Source of the DNA: Bacteroidota bacterium
Lineage (GTDB): Bacteria > Bacteroidota > Ignavibacteria > Ignavibacteriales > Melioribacteraceae
Assembly (NCBI GenBank): GCA_023447335.1
Contig: JAEXOD010000114.1
Location: forward strand, 1 to 51,561
Direction: 5' to 3'
DNA length: 51,561 nt
This document shows positions 1 to 8,709 of the stretch, in pieces. Position numbers and translations under genes: made by a program. Under the pieces are notes generated by a model. It was not told the origin of the DNA. It was given only the letters and a program-made list of their open reading frames with translations, and made no database searches. Position 1 is the stretch's first letter; the number at the start of each line of letters is the position of its first letter.

Positions 1-2
1 GA

Positions 3-575
3 GATGATAGTGTAACGCTTATTTTGGGAGATAATATTTTTTATGGCAAGTTGGATTTTTTATATCGTGCTTTAGAAAATACGAAAAAAGGGGCTACTAT
101 TTTTGCTTATCAAGTAAATGACCCGGAAAGATACGGTATTGTTGAATTCGGAAAAGACGGAAAAGCTATTTCAATAGAGGAAAAGCCGAAACAACCAAAA
201 TCAAATTATGCTGTTCCCGGTTTATATGTTTATGATAATAAAGTTATAGAAATATCTAAAAACTTAAAACCATCCCCTCGCGGTGAATTAGAAATAACGG
301 ATGTTAATCGCACATATTTGGAAATGGGTGAATTAATGGTTGAAAAAATTGGTCGTGGTGTTGCTTGGTTAGATACGGGAACACCGGAAGCACTATTACA
401 AGCCGCCAATTTCTTCGGAGTAATTGAAGATAGACAAGGATTAAAAGTTGCCTGTTTAGAAGAAATTGCTTATGCAAAAAACTTTATTAATAGAGAACAA
501 TTAGTATCGCTATTAAAGGATATGCCAAATTCATACTATAAAAACTATATAGAAAAATTATTGACAAACGAATAA
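3..575 (+). CDS. rfbA: Glucose-1-phosphate thymidylyltransferase (RmlA/RfbA), 3' part
   Basis: Makes dTDP-glucose from dTTP and glucose-1-phosphate, the first step towards dTDP-L-rhamnose and other dTDP sugars of surface polysaccharides. The reading frame is open from base 3, before any start codon, so the gene begins outside the window; a TTG at 24 lies within the conserved LGDNIFYG motif and is not the true start. Visible motifs are GDNIFYG (metal and sugar-phosphate binding), the EEKP box, VPGLYVYDN and the C-terminal GRGVAWLDTGTPEAL segment. About 191 of the usual 290 residues are present; the N-terminal nucleotide-binding loop is missing because of the window edge. No other rml gene is visible. 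Confidence 0.95.
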   Translation, partial: DDSVTLILGDNIFYGKLDFLYRALENTKKGATIFAYQVNDPERYGIVEFGKDGKAISIEEKPKQPKSNYAVPGLYVYDNKVIEISKNLKPSPRGELEITDVNRTYLEMGELMVEKIGRGVAWLDTGTPEALLQAANFFGVIEDRQGLKVACLEEIAYAKNFINREQLVSLLKDMPNSYYKNYIEKLLTNE

Positions 576-606
576 CTTCGAATTTGGATAAATATTTTTA
601 TTAATG

Positions 607-671
607 TAACGGTTTGTAGATTTAACGATTATTAGTTTATTAAAATGGGACATTAAATCATCAAACCGTTA
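607..671. repeat. Inverted repeat in the rfbA to acyltransferase gap
   Basis: A 10-base arm (TAACGGTTTG, 607-616) is matched exactly by its reverse complement at 662-671, separated by 45 bases. It sits just after rfbA and before the carotenoid genes. It could be a long-loop hairpin or an operator; no T-run follows it, so a classical terminator is unlikely. Confidence 0.4.
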
Positions 672-759
672 TTTGTTTTATAATGCTTGCAAAGTAATAT
701 TAATTTTGCAACTAAACCTAGTTACATTATGTTAAATTTATAAATAATATATGTAGCAA

Positions 760-1407
760 ATGATTAAAGCCGAACATAAATATTGGTCTCGTTTTGTTTT
801 CAATTTATATATTGACAAACAATTTAAAACACATTTTAACGGTTTTAAGGCAATAAATAATTTACCCCAAATAAAATCAAATACAAGTTTAATCGTATTA
901 CCAAATCATTTTAGTTGGTGGGACGGGTTTTTAATTGACTATGTAAATAGAAAAATATTTCATAGAAGTTTTCACATATTAATGCTGGAAGAACAACTTA
1001 AAAAGTATTGGTTTTTCCAAAAATTAGGAGCTTTTTCAATTAATCAAGATAACCCCAAAAGCATTATCGAAACAATTGGTTATTTCAAACAACTTTTGGA
1101 GAATAAAAACAATTTAATTTCATTTTATCCTCAAGGCAAAATTGAACTATACGGATTTGAAAATATCACATTTAAAAACGGTATAAAAATGTTCATTAAG
1201 GGAAAAGAAGATAAAACCCAAATATTACCTATTGCATTTAAGTTTCAATATTATGAAGATAAAAAACCGGAAATATTAACAAGATTTGGGGAATTAATAG
1301 ACCCCCTGTCAAAAAATATTGACGAACTAATAAAAAATAGTTTTGTAGATAATATTAAAAATTTAGAACTTGCTTCTTTTAGTAAAAATTGGGTAAAAGA
1401 ATTTTGA
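760..1407 (+). CDS. PlsC-like acyltransferase, probably for carotenoid glycoside (CruD-like)
   Basis: A 215-residue membrane-associated acyltransferase of the lysophosphatidate acyltransferase fold. The catalytic HX4D box is seen as NHFSWWD (about residues 47-53), followed by a block resembling motif II and the FYPQGKIE stretch (about residues 126-133), which matches the family's motif III (usually FPEGT). It is the first of four plus-strand genes whose stops and starts overlap or almost touch and whose other members act on carotenoids. By analogy with CruD of green sulfur bacteria it probably esterifies the sugar of a carotenoid glycoside with a fatty acid. From sequence alone a phospholipid acyltransferase cannot be excluded; the neighbours decide. 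A TAATTTTG stretch at 701-708 resembles the Bacteroidota -7 element but lacks a well-spaced partner. Confidence 0.8.
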   Translation: MIKAEHKYWSRFVFNLYIDKQFKTHFNGFKAINNLPQIKSNTSLIVLPNHFSWWDGFLIDYVNRKIFHRSFHILMLEEQLKKYWFFQKLGAFSINQDNPKSIIETIGYFKQLLENKNNLISFYPQGKIELYGFENITFKNGIKMFIKGKEDKTQILPIAFKFQYYEDKKPEILTRFGELIDPLSKNIDELIKNSFVDNIKNLELASFSKNWVKEF

Positions 1408-2504
1408 TTGAAATATTATTTTACATATTACTAATAATAAATTTTAATGTCTTTTTGGTTATTTTGTATAATTTTTTTACCGCCCCAAAATTATACAATA
1501 ATAATAAAACTCTTGATTTTACCCCTTTAGTTAGCGTTTTAATACCTGCCCGTAACGAAGAAGCTAACATCGAAAACTGTTTAAATTCTGTTTCTAGCCA
1601 AAGTTATCACAATATCGAAATAATTGTTTTGGACGACAACAGTAACGATAAAACTTATTATCTGGCAAAAAAAGCATCAGAAAAAAACAATAAAATTAAA
1701 ATAGTAAAAGGAGAAGAACTACCCGAAGGATGGAAAGGGAAAAATTGGGCTTGTAATTTATTGCAAGAACATGCAAAAGGAGAATATTTATTGTTTTTGG
1801 ATGCCGATGTAACTCTGGCACCCAATGCTTTAAACTACGCTCTCCACTTATCTAACACATTTAATTTGGATGCTCTTACATCATTTCCTACCCAAATAAC
1901 AAACAGTTTAGGCGAAAAAATTGTTGTGCCTTTAATGAAATGGTTATTGCTTTCATTTTTACCTTTAAAACTTGTTTACACATCTAAAAACAAGTCGTTT
2001 ATTGCCGCAAACGGACAATTTTTAATGTTTAAAAGAGATGCCTATAATTTTATCGGCGGACATAAAGCAGTAGCAAATAATGTTGTTGAAGATATGGAAT
2101 TTGCATTATTACTTAAACAAAACGGATTAAAACTTATGACTACTTTGGGAAACGATGCTGTTTTTTGTAAAATGTACGATAGTTATAAATCTGCATACTG
2201 GGGATTTAGCAAAAACTATTTTCAGGGTTTCAAAGTTTCCCCCATTCGTTTTATGGCTCTTCAGATTTTGTTTCTAAGTTTATTCGTGTTTCCGTTTTTT
2301 TTAACATTAATTCATTACGAGTTTATTATTATTACATCTTTAATACTTTTAGGAAGACTTTTGCTTGCTATAATTACAAAAGATAACATTATTTTTAGTA
2401 TATTAATGCATATTATTCAAATATTTGTACTTGTTACAATAGGTATAAATTCGATTATATCTTCAAAAAACAATAGGATTTTATGGAAAGGAAGAAAAAT
2501 TTAG
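1389..2504 (+). CDS. Family 2 glycosyltransferase, CruC-like (carotenoid glycosyltransferase)
   Basis: GT-A fold inverting glycosyltransferase. The domain opens with VSVLIPARNEEANIENCL (about residues 49-66), has the nucleotide-sugar VLDDNS segment and a DAD metal site in LFLDADVTL, then an acceptor region with VVEDMEFALLLKQ. One hydrophobic segment lies at the N-terminus and about three at the C-terminus, as in membrane-bound CruC/CruG enzymes that glycosylate hydroxylated carotenoids. The start is TTG at 1389; a second TTG at 1404 overlaps the upstream stop as TTGA and is equally possible. The gene also overlaps the following gene by 22 bases, so translation is likely coupled. Sugar donor is unknown. 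Confidence 0.82.
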   Translation: MGKRILIEILFYILLIINFNVFLVILYNFFTAPKLYNNNKTLDFTPLVSVLIPARNEEANIENCLNSVSSQSYHNIEIIVLDDNSNDKTYYLAKKASEKNNKIKIVKGEELPEGWKGKNWACNLLQEHAKGEYLLFLDADVTLAPNALNYALHLSNTFNLDALTSFPTQITNSLGEKIVVPLMKWLLLSFLPLKLVYTSKNKSFIAANGQFLMFKRDAYNFIGGHKAVANNVVEDMEFALLLKQNGLKLMTTLGNDAVFCKMYDSYKSAYWGFSKNYFQGFKVSPIRFMALQILFLSLFVFPFFLTLIHYEFIIITSLILLGRLLLAIITKDNIIFSILMHIIQIFVLVTIGINSIISSKNNRILWKGRKI

Positions 2505-3199
2505 AAGAGAAGAAAAAGAGGAATACTTATAAGTCCAAAAACGAAAGTAATATCAGACCCGAAAGTAAAAATATGGAAGAAAAATATGTTATAATTATTT
2601 TCGCAGTATTTTACTTGGTCGGCGTTATTGGTCATATTCTTCCTTTAACAAGAAAGATAATGTTTAATTTAACCCCGGTTGTATTATTCGTTTCTTCGCT
2701 TGTTATTTATTTTTATTTTGAATCGAAACAAAAAGATAAGTTTAATGTATGGATTATAGGGACCTACTTATTTACTTTTGTAGCAGAAGTAATTGGTACA
2801 AATACGGGGCTTTTATTCGGTAAATATAGTTATACAAATAATCTTGGTTTTAGGCTTATGAACGTACCTTTAGTTATAGGCTTTAACTGGGTAATTATTG
2901 TTTTAGGAGCAAACTTACTTGCCCAAAAGGTAAAACAAAATATTTATATTACTTCATTTATAGCGGCAGTAATTACTGTAGTCTTTGATATAATACTAGA
3001 ACCGGCTGCAATAAAACTTCAATATTGGAGCTGGTGGAACGGCAAAATACCGCTTTTTAATTATATTACTTGGTTTGTTTTATCATTTATAATTTCTTTT
3101 ATTTATAATAAAATGGAAATTAAATCACAAAATAAATTGCCGATATTTTATATACTAATTCAAGTTTTGTTTTTTACATTACTTTTAATTTTTATGTAA
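2483..3199 (+). CDS. cruF: CruF-type carotenoid 1',2'-hydratase
   Basis: Polytopic membrane protein of the carotenoid biosynthesis (DUF422) family, 238 residues with about seven hydrophobic segments. Diagnostic features are the conserved GKYSYT segment after EVIGTNTGLLFG, and FDIILEPAA followed by YWSWWNG and PLFNYITW. CruF enzymes add water to the end double bond of a psi end group and give the 1'-hydroxyl that is then glycosylated. The annotated ATG at 2483 has AGG about five bases upstream and adds a 30-residue, lysine-rich, probably cytoplasmic tail; the ATG at 2573 (residue 31) begins directly before the first membrane segment and could be the true start. The previous gene overlaps by 22 bases. 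Confidence 0.85.
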   Translation: MERKKNLEEKKKRNTYKSKNESNIRPESKNMEEKYVIIIFAVFYLVGVIGHILPLTRKIMFNLTPVVLFVSSLVIYFYFESKQKDKFNVWIIGTYLFTFVAEVIGTNTGLLFGKYSYTNNLGFRLMNVPLVIGFNWVIIVLGANLLAQKVKQNIYITSFIAAVITVVFDIILEPAAIKLQYWSWWNGKIPLFNYITWFVLSFIISFIYNKMEIKSQNKLPIFYILIQVLFFTLLLIFM

Positions 3200-3200
3200 T

Positions 3201-3875
3201 ATGGGAATAATTATTAGTTTAACGGTTATATTGTTTTGGTTATTACATTTGCTTTTTTTGTTAACCTTAGTTGATATAAATAATAATATTTTATTTACAA
3301 CTTTACATATAATTGTTCAAGGTTACTTATTTACCGGTCTTTTTATTACGGCTCATGATGCAATGCACGGAACAGTATCTAAAAATAAAACTGTAAATAA
3401 TTTTATCGGAAGATTGTCTTCATTTTTATTTGCGGGTTTGTCATACAACAAATTACTTATTAATCATAAATTACATCATAAATATACGGGAACTGAAAAA
3501 GATCCTGATTTTTATGTTAAAAGTCAAAACTTTTTTATTTGGTGGTTTATGTTTATTAAAAGATATGCAACCGTTATCCAAATTATTATTATGGCAATTG
3601 CTTTTAACGTACTTAAAATATGGTTTTCCGAACTTAAAATATGGCTTTTTTGGGTATTACCGGCAATTTTGGGGACTCTCCAATTATTTTATTTTGGCAC
3701 TTATAAAACACATAAATACCCGCATACAACGGATATGGAGCCCCATAATGCACGTACATTAAAACGAAATCACGTTTGGGCAATGTTAAGTTGTTATTTT
3801 TTCGGATATCACCACGAACATCATTCATTACCTCATGTTCCATGGTGGAAACTATACTTAACAAAAAAATCATAA
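3201..3875 (+). CDS. crtW: Beta-carotene 4-ketolase (CrtW), fatty-acid-desaturase fold
   Basis: Diiron membrane oxygenase that introduces a 4-keto group on a beta-ionone ring. All histidine clusters are present: HDAMHG (about residues 53-58), NHKLHHKYTG with the CrtW-like DPDFY motif after it, and the C-terminal YHHEHHSLPHVPWW. Length (224 residues) is slightly below the family norm of about 240-260. It starts one base after the cruF stop, so it is in the same operon. Together with CruF, a glycosyltransferase and an acyltransferase it predicts a 4-keto, 1'-glycosyl-ester carotenoid. The cyclase and earlier enzymes (CrtY, CrtB, CrtI) are not in the window. Confidence 0.85.
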   Translation: MGIIISLTVILFWLLHLLFLLTLVDINNNILFTTLHIIVQGYLFTGLFITAHDAMHGTVSKNKTVNNFIGRLSSFLFAGLSYNKLLINHKLHHKYTGTEKDPDFYVKSQNFFIWWFMFIKRYATVIQIIIMAIAFNVLKIWFSELKIWLFWVLPAILGTLQLFYFGTYKTHKYPHTTDMEPHNARTLKRNHVWAMLSCYFFGYHHEHHSLPHVPWWKLYLTKKS

Positions 3876-4007
3876 GGATTTTTCGTTTTTTTTTCGTATT
3901 TTTGGCATTAGTTATTCTAAAATAATAACAACTAAATACCGTATTTAAGTCCGCTTTTACGGGATAAATTACTTTTTTTGCTATCACTACGTTCGGAGAA
4001 AAGTGGC

Positions 4008-5726
4008 GTGTTTAGTTTCATTAATCTTTTAATCCCAAATCGAAAATTAAAATTAGCTGATGTCATTATTTTGGCAACCATGATGGTTTTGCTTTATTTT
4101 GGCATTTCGTTAATTACGGGTGATCATACGCTACATTCTGAAAACGGCGTTAAAATTAATCTTAATAGCTCCGAACTTCCAATTTACGCTTTCTTTTCTG
4201 TGTTAAGAATGTTGGCAGCTTATACTTTATCTGTTATTTTTTCTTTAGCCTATGGCAAATATGCGGCAAAAAACAAAAAAGCAGAAAAAATAATGCTCCC
4301 TCTTTTAGATATATTACAATCTGTACCGATTCTATCCTTTTTACCTGTTGTTGTTTTAAGCTTACGTGTAGTTTTCCCTCAGGGTATAGCAGCAGAAATA
4401 GGGAGTGTTATTTTGATATTTACAAGTCAAGCTTGGAATATGACTTTCTCCTGGTATCAATCATTAACAACTATACCAAAAGACTTAAAAGAAGCGGCTA
4501 AAATTTTTAGATTAAATAGCTGGACAAGATTCAAAACTTTAGAATTTCCGTTTGGTGTTATTAGCTTTATTTGGAATAGCATGATGAGTTGGGCTGGGGG
4601 ATGGTTCTTTTTAATGGCTGCCGAAATATTTACCGTAGGAGATAAAGATTTTAGACTACCCGGTTTAGGTTCATATTTACAGGAGGCGGCTAACCAAAAT
4701 AATTTTTCCGCAATTTTTTCCGGTCTTGCAACATTAATTTTTATTATTATAGTATTAGACCAATTAGTATGGCGACCGTTATTAGCTTGGAGCGATAAAT
4801 TTAAACTTGAAATGACTGAAAGTGATAATCCTCCTACATCATGGTTTTATGACGCGCTTCAAGAAGCACGGTTAACAAATTTTTTTACGGATAAAATTAT
4901 CCGCCCTCTATGGAATATTATTGATAGAATATTTGCAAAATCATCCCCAGAAGAAACTATCGCTGCGAACGAGAAGGGGATAATTAAATTTTTTGGCAAA
5001 ATAATAAAACTTATCTTTTACGGAACATTAATTTATGGGTTATATCAAATTTTATTCATGTTGGGAAGTTTAACTTTTACCGAAATTTCAAAAATAGGTT
5101 TGGGTGTTTTAGCAACTTTATTAAGAGTTTCTATAGCTCTGGCGATTGCTTTTTGTTGGACGGTTGTAGTGGGAGTAGGAATTGCAACAAACAAAAAATT
5201 TGCAACTTTTATGCAGCCGATTATTCAAATTTTGGCTTCTATTCCGGCAACTGCACTTTTCCCGGTTATTTTGATTTTTATTATAAAACTTCCAAACGGA
5301 ATTAATATTGCTGCTGTTTTATTAATGTTATTAGGAACACAGTGGTATTTATTATTTAATATAATTGCCGGCGCAAGTTCTATTCCGCAAGAATTAAAAT
5401 ACACAAGTAAATTATTACAATTTAATACTTTTAGACGTTGGAAAGTATTAATTTTGCCCGCAATATTTCCGTATATAATAACCGGTGCAATTGCAGCAAG
5501 CGGCGGAGCTTGGAACGCAAGCATTGTATCGGAATATGTAAATTTTGGCGGTAAAACATTACAAACAATAGGAATCGGCTCTTTAATTGCAGATTCTACC
5601 GCAAAAGGAAATTATCCTTTATTATTGGCTTCAACATTAGCAATGATTGTTGCAGTTGTAACTATAAATAGACTTGTTTGGCGAAAGCTTTATGCAATTG
5701 CCGAAGAGAAATACAAGATGGATTAA
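4008..5726 (+). CDS. ABC importer permease, two fused NitT/TauT-type domains
   Basis: A 572-residue membrane protein made of two homologous permease halves, each with about six membrane spans and an EAA-loop for contact with the ATPase: KEAAKIFRLNSWTRFKTLEF in the first half and QELKYTSKLL...WKVLILP in the second. A polar linker of about 60 residues joins them. I choose GTG at 4008 because GGAG stands nine bases upstream; a TTG at 3978 would add ten residues without a good ribosome site. The ATPase gene follows after 11 bases. Family members import nitrate, sulfonates, taurine or similar anions, but no periplasmic binding protein gene is present here, so the substrate is unknown. Confidence 0.85.
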   Translation: MFSFINLLIPNRKLKLADVIILATMMVLLYFGISLITGDHTLHSENGVKINLNSSELPIYAFFSVLRMLAAYTLSVIFSLAYGKYAAKNKKAEKIMLPLLDILQSVPILSFLPVVVLSLRVVFPQGIAAEIGSVILIFTSQAWNMTFSWYQSLTTIPKDLKEAAKIFRLNSWTRFKTLEFPFGVISFIWNSMMSWAGGWFFLMAAEIFTVGDKDFRLPGLGSYLQEAANQNNFSAIFSGLATLIFIIIVLDQLVWRPLLAWSDKFKLEMTESDNPPTSWFYDALQEARLTNFFTDKIIRPLWNIIDRIFAKSSPEETIAANEKGIIKFFGKIIKLIFYGTLIYGLYQILFMLGSLTFTEISKIGLGVLATLLRVSIALAIAFCWTVVVGVGIATNKKFATFMQPIIQILASIPATALFPVILIFIIKLPNGINIAAVLLMLLGTQWYLLFNIIAGASSIPQELKYTSKLLQFNTFRRWKVLILPAIFPYIITGAIAASGGAWNASIVSEYVNFGGKTLQTIGIGSLIADSTAKGNYPLLLASTLAMIVAVVTINRLVWRKLYAIAEEKYKMD

Positions 5727-5737
5727 CAGGGGTTAAA

Positions 5738-7030
5738 ATGAAAGACAGTAGATTGGTTACGTTAAATTCCATTACACAGGCTTACGGAAAAGACGAAAAT
5801 AAATTTTATGCCGTAGAAAACGTTAATTTAGAAATTAATCCGGGCGAGTTTGTTGCTTTATTGGGTCCCTCGGGTTGTGGTAAAAGCACCCTTTTAAGAA
5901 TAATGACCGGATTACAACAACCAAGTCGCGGGGTAGTACTTTATAAAAATAAGGAATTGCAAGGTGTAAATCCTCATTCTACTATTGTTTTCCAAACTTT
6001 CGCACTTTTCCCCTGGTTAACTGTTTTACAAAACGTTGAGCTTGCTTTACAAACAAAAGGAGTACCCGCTTCAATAAGAGTTAGCAGGGCTATTGATGCA
6101 ATTGACCGTGTAGGCTTGGACGGATTTGAAACCGCATATCCGCGCGAGTTAAGCGGCGGAATGCGTCAAAAAGTTGGTTTTGCTCGTGCAATAGTTAATG
6201 AACCGGAATTATTATGTTTAGACGAACCTTTTTCTGCTCTTGATGTTTTAAGTGCCGAATCTTTACGAAGCGAACTATTAGAGTTATGGACTGAAGGAAA
6301 GATACCTACAAAAGCAATTTTAATGGTTACACATAACATTGAAGAAGCTATTTATATGGCGAGTAGAGTAGTGGTAATGGATAAAAACCCGGGCAGAATA
6401 ATTGCCGATTTACCAATCACATTACCTTACCCTCGAGATCGAAAGTCCGTAGAATTTCAAACTATTGTAGATAAAGTTTATTCGCTGCTTGCCGGTCAAA
6501 CATTGCCCGATCACCTTGAACTTGGTAGTGCCCCCGGTGAACCCGGTTATACACGTAAGTTACCTAATGTTGCTATTGCAAATCTAAACGGTTTATTAGA
6601 GTTTATTTACGAAAGCGATAAAGAAAAATTTGATATATATATGCTTGCGGATGAACTTGGACTTGATAGTGATCAGTTACTACACGTAACTGAATTTGCA
6701 GAGATTTTGGGTTTTGTAAAAATTGATAGCGGTGATATAAGTATTACTCCGCTGGGCGAAACATACACAGAAGCTAGTATTACTGCACGTAAAGAAATTT
6801 TTGCAAGCCGAGTAAAACGTATTCCGTTATTAAAGTGGTTATTATCGTTATTAAATGCTTCTGCACATAAACAGCTTGATAGAAGTGTTGTTCAAACCGC
6901 ATTGGAATTAGAATTTCCTTCTGAAGTTGCAGAAGAACAAATAGATATTATTATGACTTGGGGAAGATATGCCGAGTTAATTGTTTACGATGACAACGAA
7001 GAACTCATCTACCTTGAACCCGGCACATAA
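5738..7030 (+). CDS. ABC importer ATPase with C-terminal AAA-associated domain
   Basis: Energises the preceding permease. Residues 1-250 form a typical NitT/TauT ATPase: Walker A GPSGCGKST, Q-loop in VFQTFALFPW, signature LSGGMRQKVGFARA, Walker B LLCLDEP and switch histidine in MVTHNIEEA. Residues about 285-430 form an extra domain resembling the AAA-associated C-terminal domain (PF09821) found on a subset of these ATPases, which looks winged-helix-like and may sense a ligand. ATG at 5738 is preceded by AGGGG and fits the 11-base gap after the permease stop; an upstream in-frame start at 5678 would overlap the permease and is less likely. Confidence 0.88.
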   Translation: MKDSRLVTLNSITQAYGKDENKFYAVENVNLEINPGEFVALLGPSGCGKSTLLRIMTGLQQPSRGVVLYKNKELQGVNPHSTIVFQTFALFPWLTVLQNVELALQTKGVPASIRVSRAIDAIDRVGLDGFETAYPRELSGGMRQKVGFARAIVNEPELLCLDEPFSALDVLSAESLRSELLELWTEGKIPTKAILMVTHNIEEAIYMASRVVVMDKNPGRIIADLPITLPYPRDRKSVEFQTIVDKVYSLLAGQTLPDHLELGSAPGEPGYTRKLPNVAIANLNGLLEFIYESDKEKFDIYMLADELGLDSDQLLHVTEFAEILGFVKIDSGDISITPLGETYTEASITARKEIFASRVKRIPLLKWLLSLLNASAHKQLDRSVVQTALELEFPSEVAEEQIDIIMTWGRYAELIVYDDNEELIYLEPGT

Positions 7031-7039
7031 CAAAAAAAT

Positions 7040-8290
7040 TTAAGCAATTAGATCAATATCGCTTAACCTGCAAAATACTTTTAACTTTTCAAGTATATTT
7101 CCGTAAACAATAACTTGATGATTACCTAAGCTATTATCTAACCAAGAAGCAACATCTCCGTCTAGTTTAATTATAGCTTGAGTGCGGCATAAGTTCGCAT
7201 CTCCCATATTAGATGCAATTATTTTACCTGTAATTGCCAACATTTTATCAAAATTTCCACCGGTTCTAAATACTGTTACTTCCATTTTTTGTAACTTTCC
7301 GCTTACCGCTACACTTAAATCACTTTCCATATGTGTATGTAATTCTATTGTTTTTGGTACAAGCATTTTTATTGGTGTGGAACAATGTGCAACGGTGATG
7401 CAATTTTCATCGAAATCTATGGATGAAGGATTTGCCATCCATGCAGGTTCTCCCGTAATTAAGTTTGCGATCATCATACTAAATGTTGCATGTAAATCTC
7501 CTTCACAACCACCCGTAATCCCTTCGTCATTAAGAAAACTTAAACCCATGCACGCAGTATATTTATAAGGAAGTAGATCAAAACATCTAATTGTAACGGC
7601 TTGTAGGTTCAGATTATTGCTTATTTTCTTTAATGCACTATAAACTCTTCCCGATTGAATAATATCATCTTCAGAAACTTTTCCGTTTTGAGAATACTCA
7701 TTAAGTTTATCTGAAAATTCTTTAACTACTTCTTCGTCCGGCTTAATTTCATCAACAAGTTCAATTAATCTTTCAGTAGGGATGTATTTAAGCTCGGTAT
7801 CAAAATCTCCGAAAGAGTCTAAATCTTTTGAAGTTAATAACCAATCTGAAGCCGAACCGATTGCCCCTATTTTTGCTTTATTGATTTTATATATCGCATT
7901 TGCAGCATCAATAAAATCATTTAACACTATATCTAACTGTAAAGGACTATTCACATATTTTAATAATATGTTTTTTTTATGTTTAAATACAGAGTATATT
8001 TCTAACGATGCCGCAACAGCATTTTTTTGATTAGGAGCAATCATTAATACCGGCAAAGTAAAATTTTTAATAATTTCCGCAACAGCCTGTTCTGTTCCGC
8101 CGGTTGCAACTAAAATAACTAATGGTTTTTCTGACCATTTTGTAAAGGCAAGGTTTGAAGGCATATCACATACAAATTGACAATCAGATGTTAACTTATG
8201 AGATTTTACTATTTCAATATAACTATTTAGTCTTTCTTTTATTCCATTTTCAGATTCAAATTTTGAGTGTACAATAATAAAATTAATCAT
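7040..8290 (-). CDS. L-fucose/L-arabinose isomerase-fold protein (COG2407-like)
   Basis: 416 residues with the features of the fucose/arabinose isomerase superfamily: an N-terminal Rossmann-like half (VILVATGGTEQAV) and a C-terminal half with candidate metal ligands in GGCEGDLHA (E263, D265) and H391 in LGNHQVIVYG. The middle contains CMGLSFLNDEG and AHCSTPIKM, which I associate with COG2407 proteins. These enzymes interconvert aldoses and ketoses using manganese, but several branches have unknown substrates and the sequence does not name the sugar. It overlaps the upstream secreted YCII gene by eight bases. The gene ends nine bases from the convergent ABC ATPase. Confidence 0.7.
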   Translation of the reverse strand: MINFIIVHSKFESENGIKERLNSYIEIVKSHKLTSDCQFVCDMPSNLAFTKWSEKPLVILVATGGTEQAVAEIIKNFTLPVLMIAPNQKNAVAASLEIYSVFKHKKNILLKYVNSPLQLDIVLNDFIDAANAIYKINKAKIGAIGSASDWLLTSKDLDSFGDFDTELKYIPTERLIELVDEIKPDEEVVKEFSDKLNEYSQNGKVSEDDIIQSGRVYSALKKISNNLNLQAVTIRCFDLLPYKYTACMGLSFLNDEGITGGCEGDLHATFSMMIANLITGEPAWMANPSSIDFDENCITVAHCSTPIKMLVPKTIELHTHMESDLSVAVSGKLQKMEVTVFRTGGNFDKMLAITGKIIASNMGDANLCRTQAIIKLDGDVASWLDNSLGNHQVIVYGNILEKLKVFCRLSDIDLIA

Positions 8291-8702
8291 GTTTTTCCTC
8301 TATATTTTGCTTTTCGGCTTTAAATGTATCTTTAATTGTATACCAGGGACGAATTTCGGCAACTAATCTACCCGAAATAATCGCAGGATCTTGGTTACAT
8401 AAATTTTCGGCTTCTTCGTATGTCTCAGTTTTTAAGATAAATATTCCACCCCCTTTTTCATCTCCGAAAGGACCCGCTACCATTAATATTCCTTTTTCTG
8501 CCATATTATTTATATGAGCCATATGACCTTCTTGTATTTTCATAAGTTTAACACTATCGGTCTCTGTTCTATTGGGTCCGTGCTTTAGTAATACAAAATA
8601 GTATTTAACCAATTTTGGCGTTGTATCAACATTTGTTGAATCATTTTCGGCAAAAATCGGAAAGGCGATAGCCAAAAGCATAATTAATAATATTTTTTTC
8701 AT
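8283..8702 (-). CDS. Secreted YCII-domain protein
   Basis: 139 residues. Residues 1-18 are a Sec signal peptide (MKKILLIMLLAIAFPIFA, cut before E). The rest is a single YCII-related ferredoxin-like alpha/beta domain, with YYFVLLKHGP at the start, a conserved histidine in GHMAHI, AGPFGDEKGGGIFIL in the core and an Arg-Pro-Trp near the end. Most YCII proteins are small cytoplasmic dimers of unclear catalytic role, so export is unusual. It lies seven bases after the acyl-CoA ligase stop and overlaps the isomerase-like gene, so the three are probably one transcript. Confidence 0.75.
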   Translation of the reverse strand: MKKILLIMLLAIAFPIFAENDSTNVDTTPKLVKYYFVLLKHGPNRTETDSVKLMKIQEGHMAHINNMAEKGILMVAGPFGDEKGGGIFILKTETYEEAENLCNQDPAIISGRLVAEIRPWYTIKDTFKAEKQNIEEKHD

Positions 8703-8709
8703 TCTTCTC

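Noticed and set aside
607..671. Inverted repeat after rfbA as a rho-independent terminator
   Set aside because: The 45-base loop and lack of a following T-run do not fit; it is kept only as an inverted repeat.
3430..3987. Open frames on both strands over the 3' part of crtW (3430-3762 plus, 3634-3987 minus)
   Set aside because: They overlap a well-supported desaturase-type gene in other frames and show no domain pattern.
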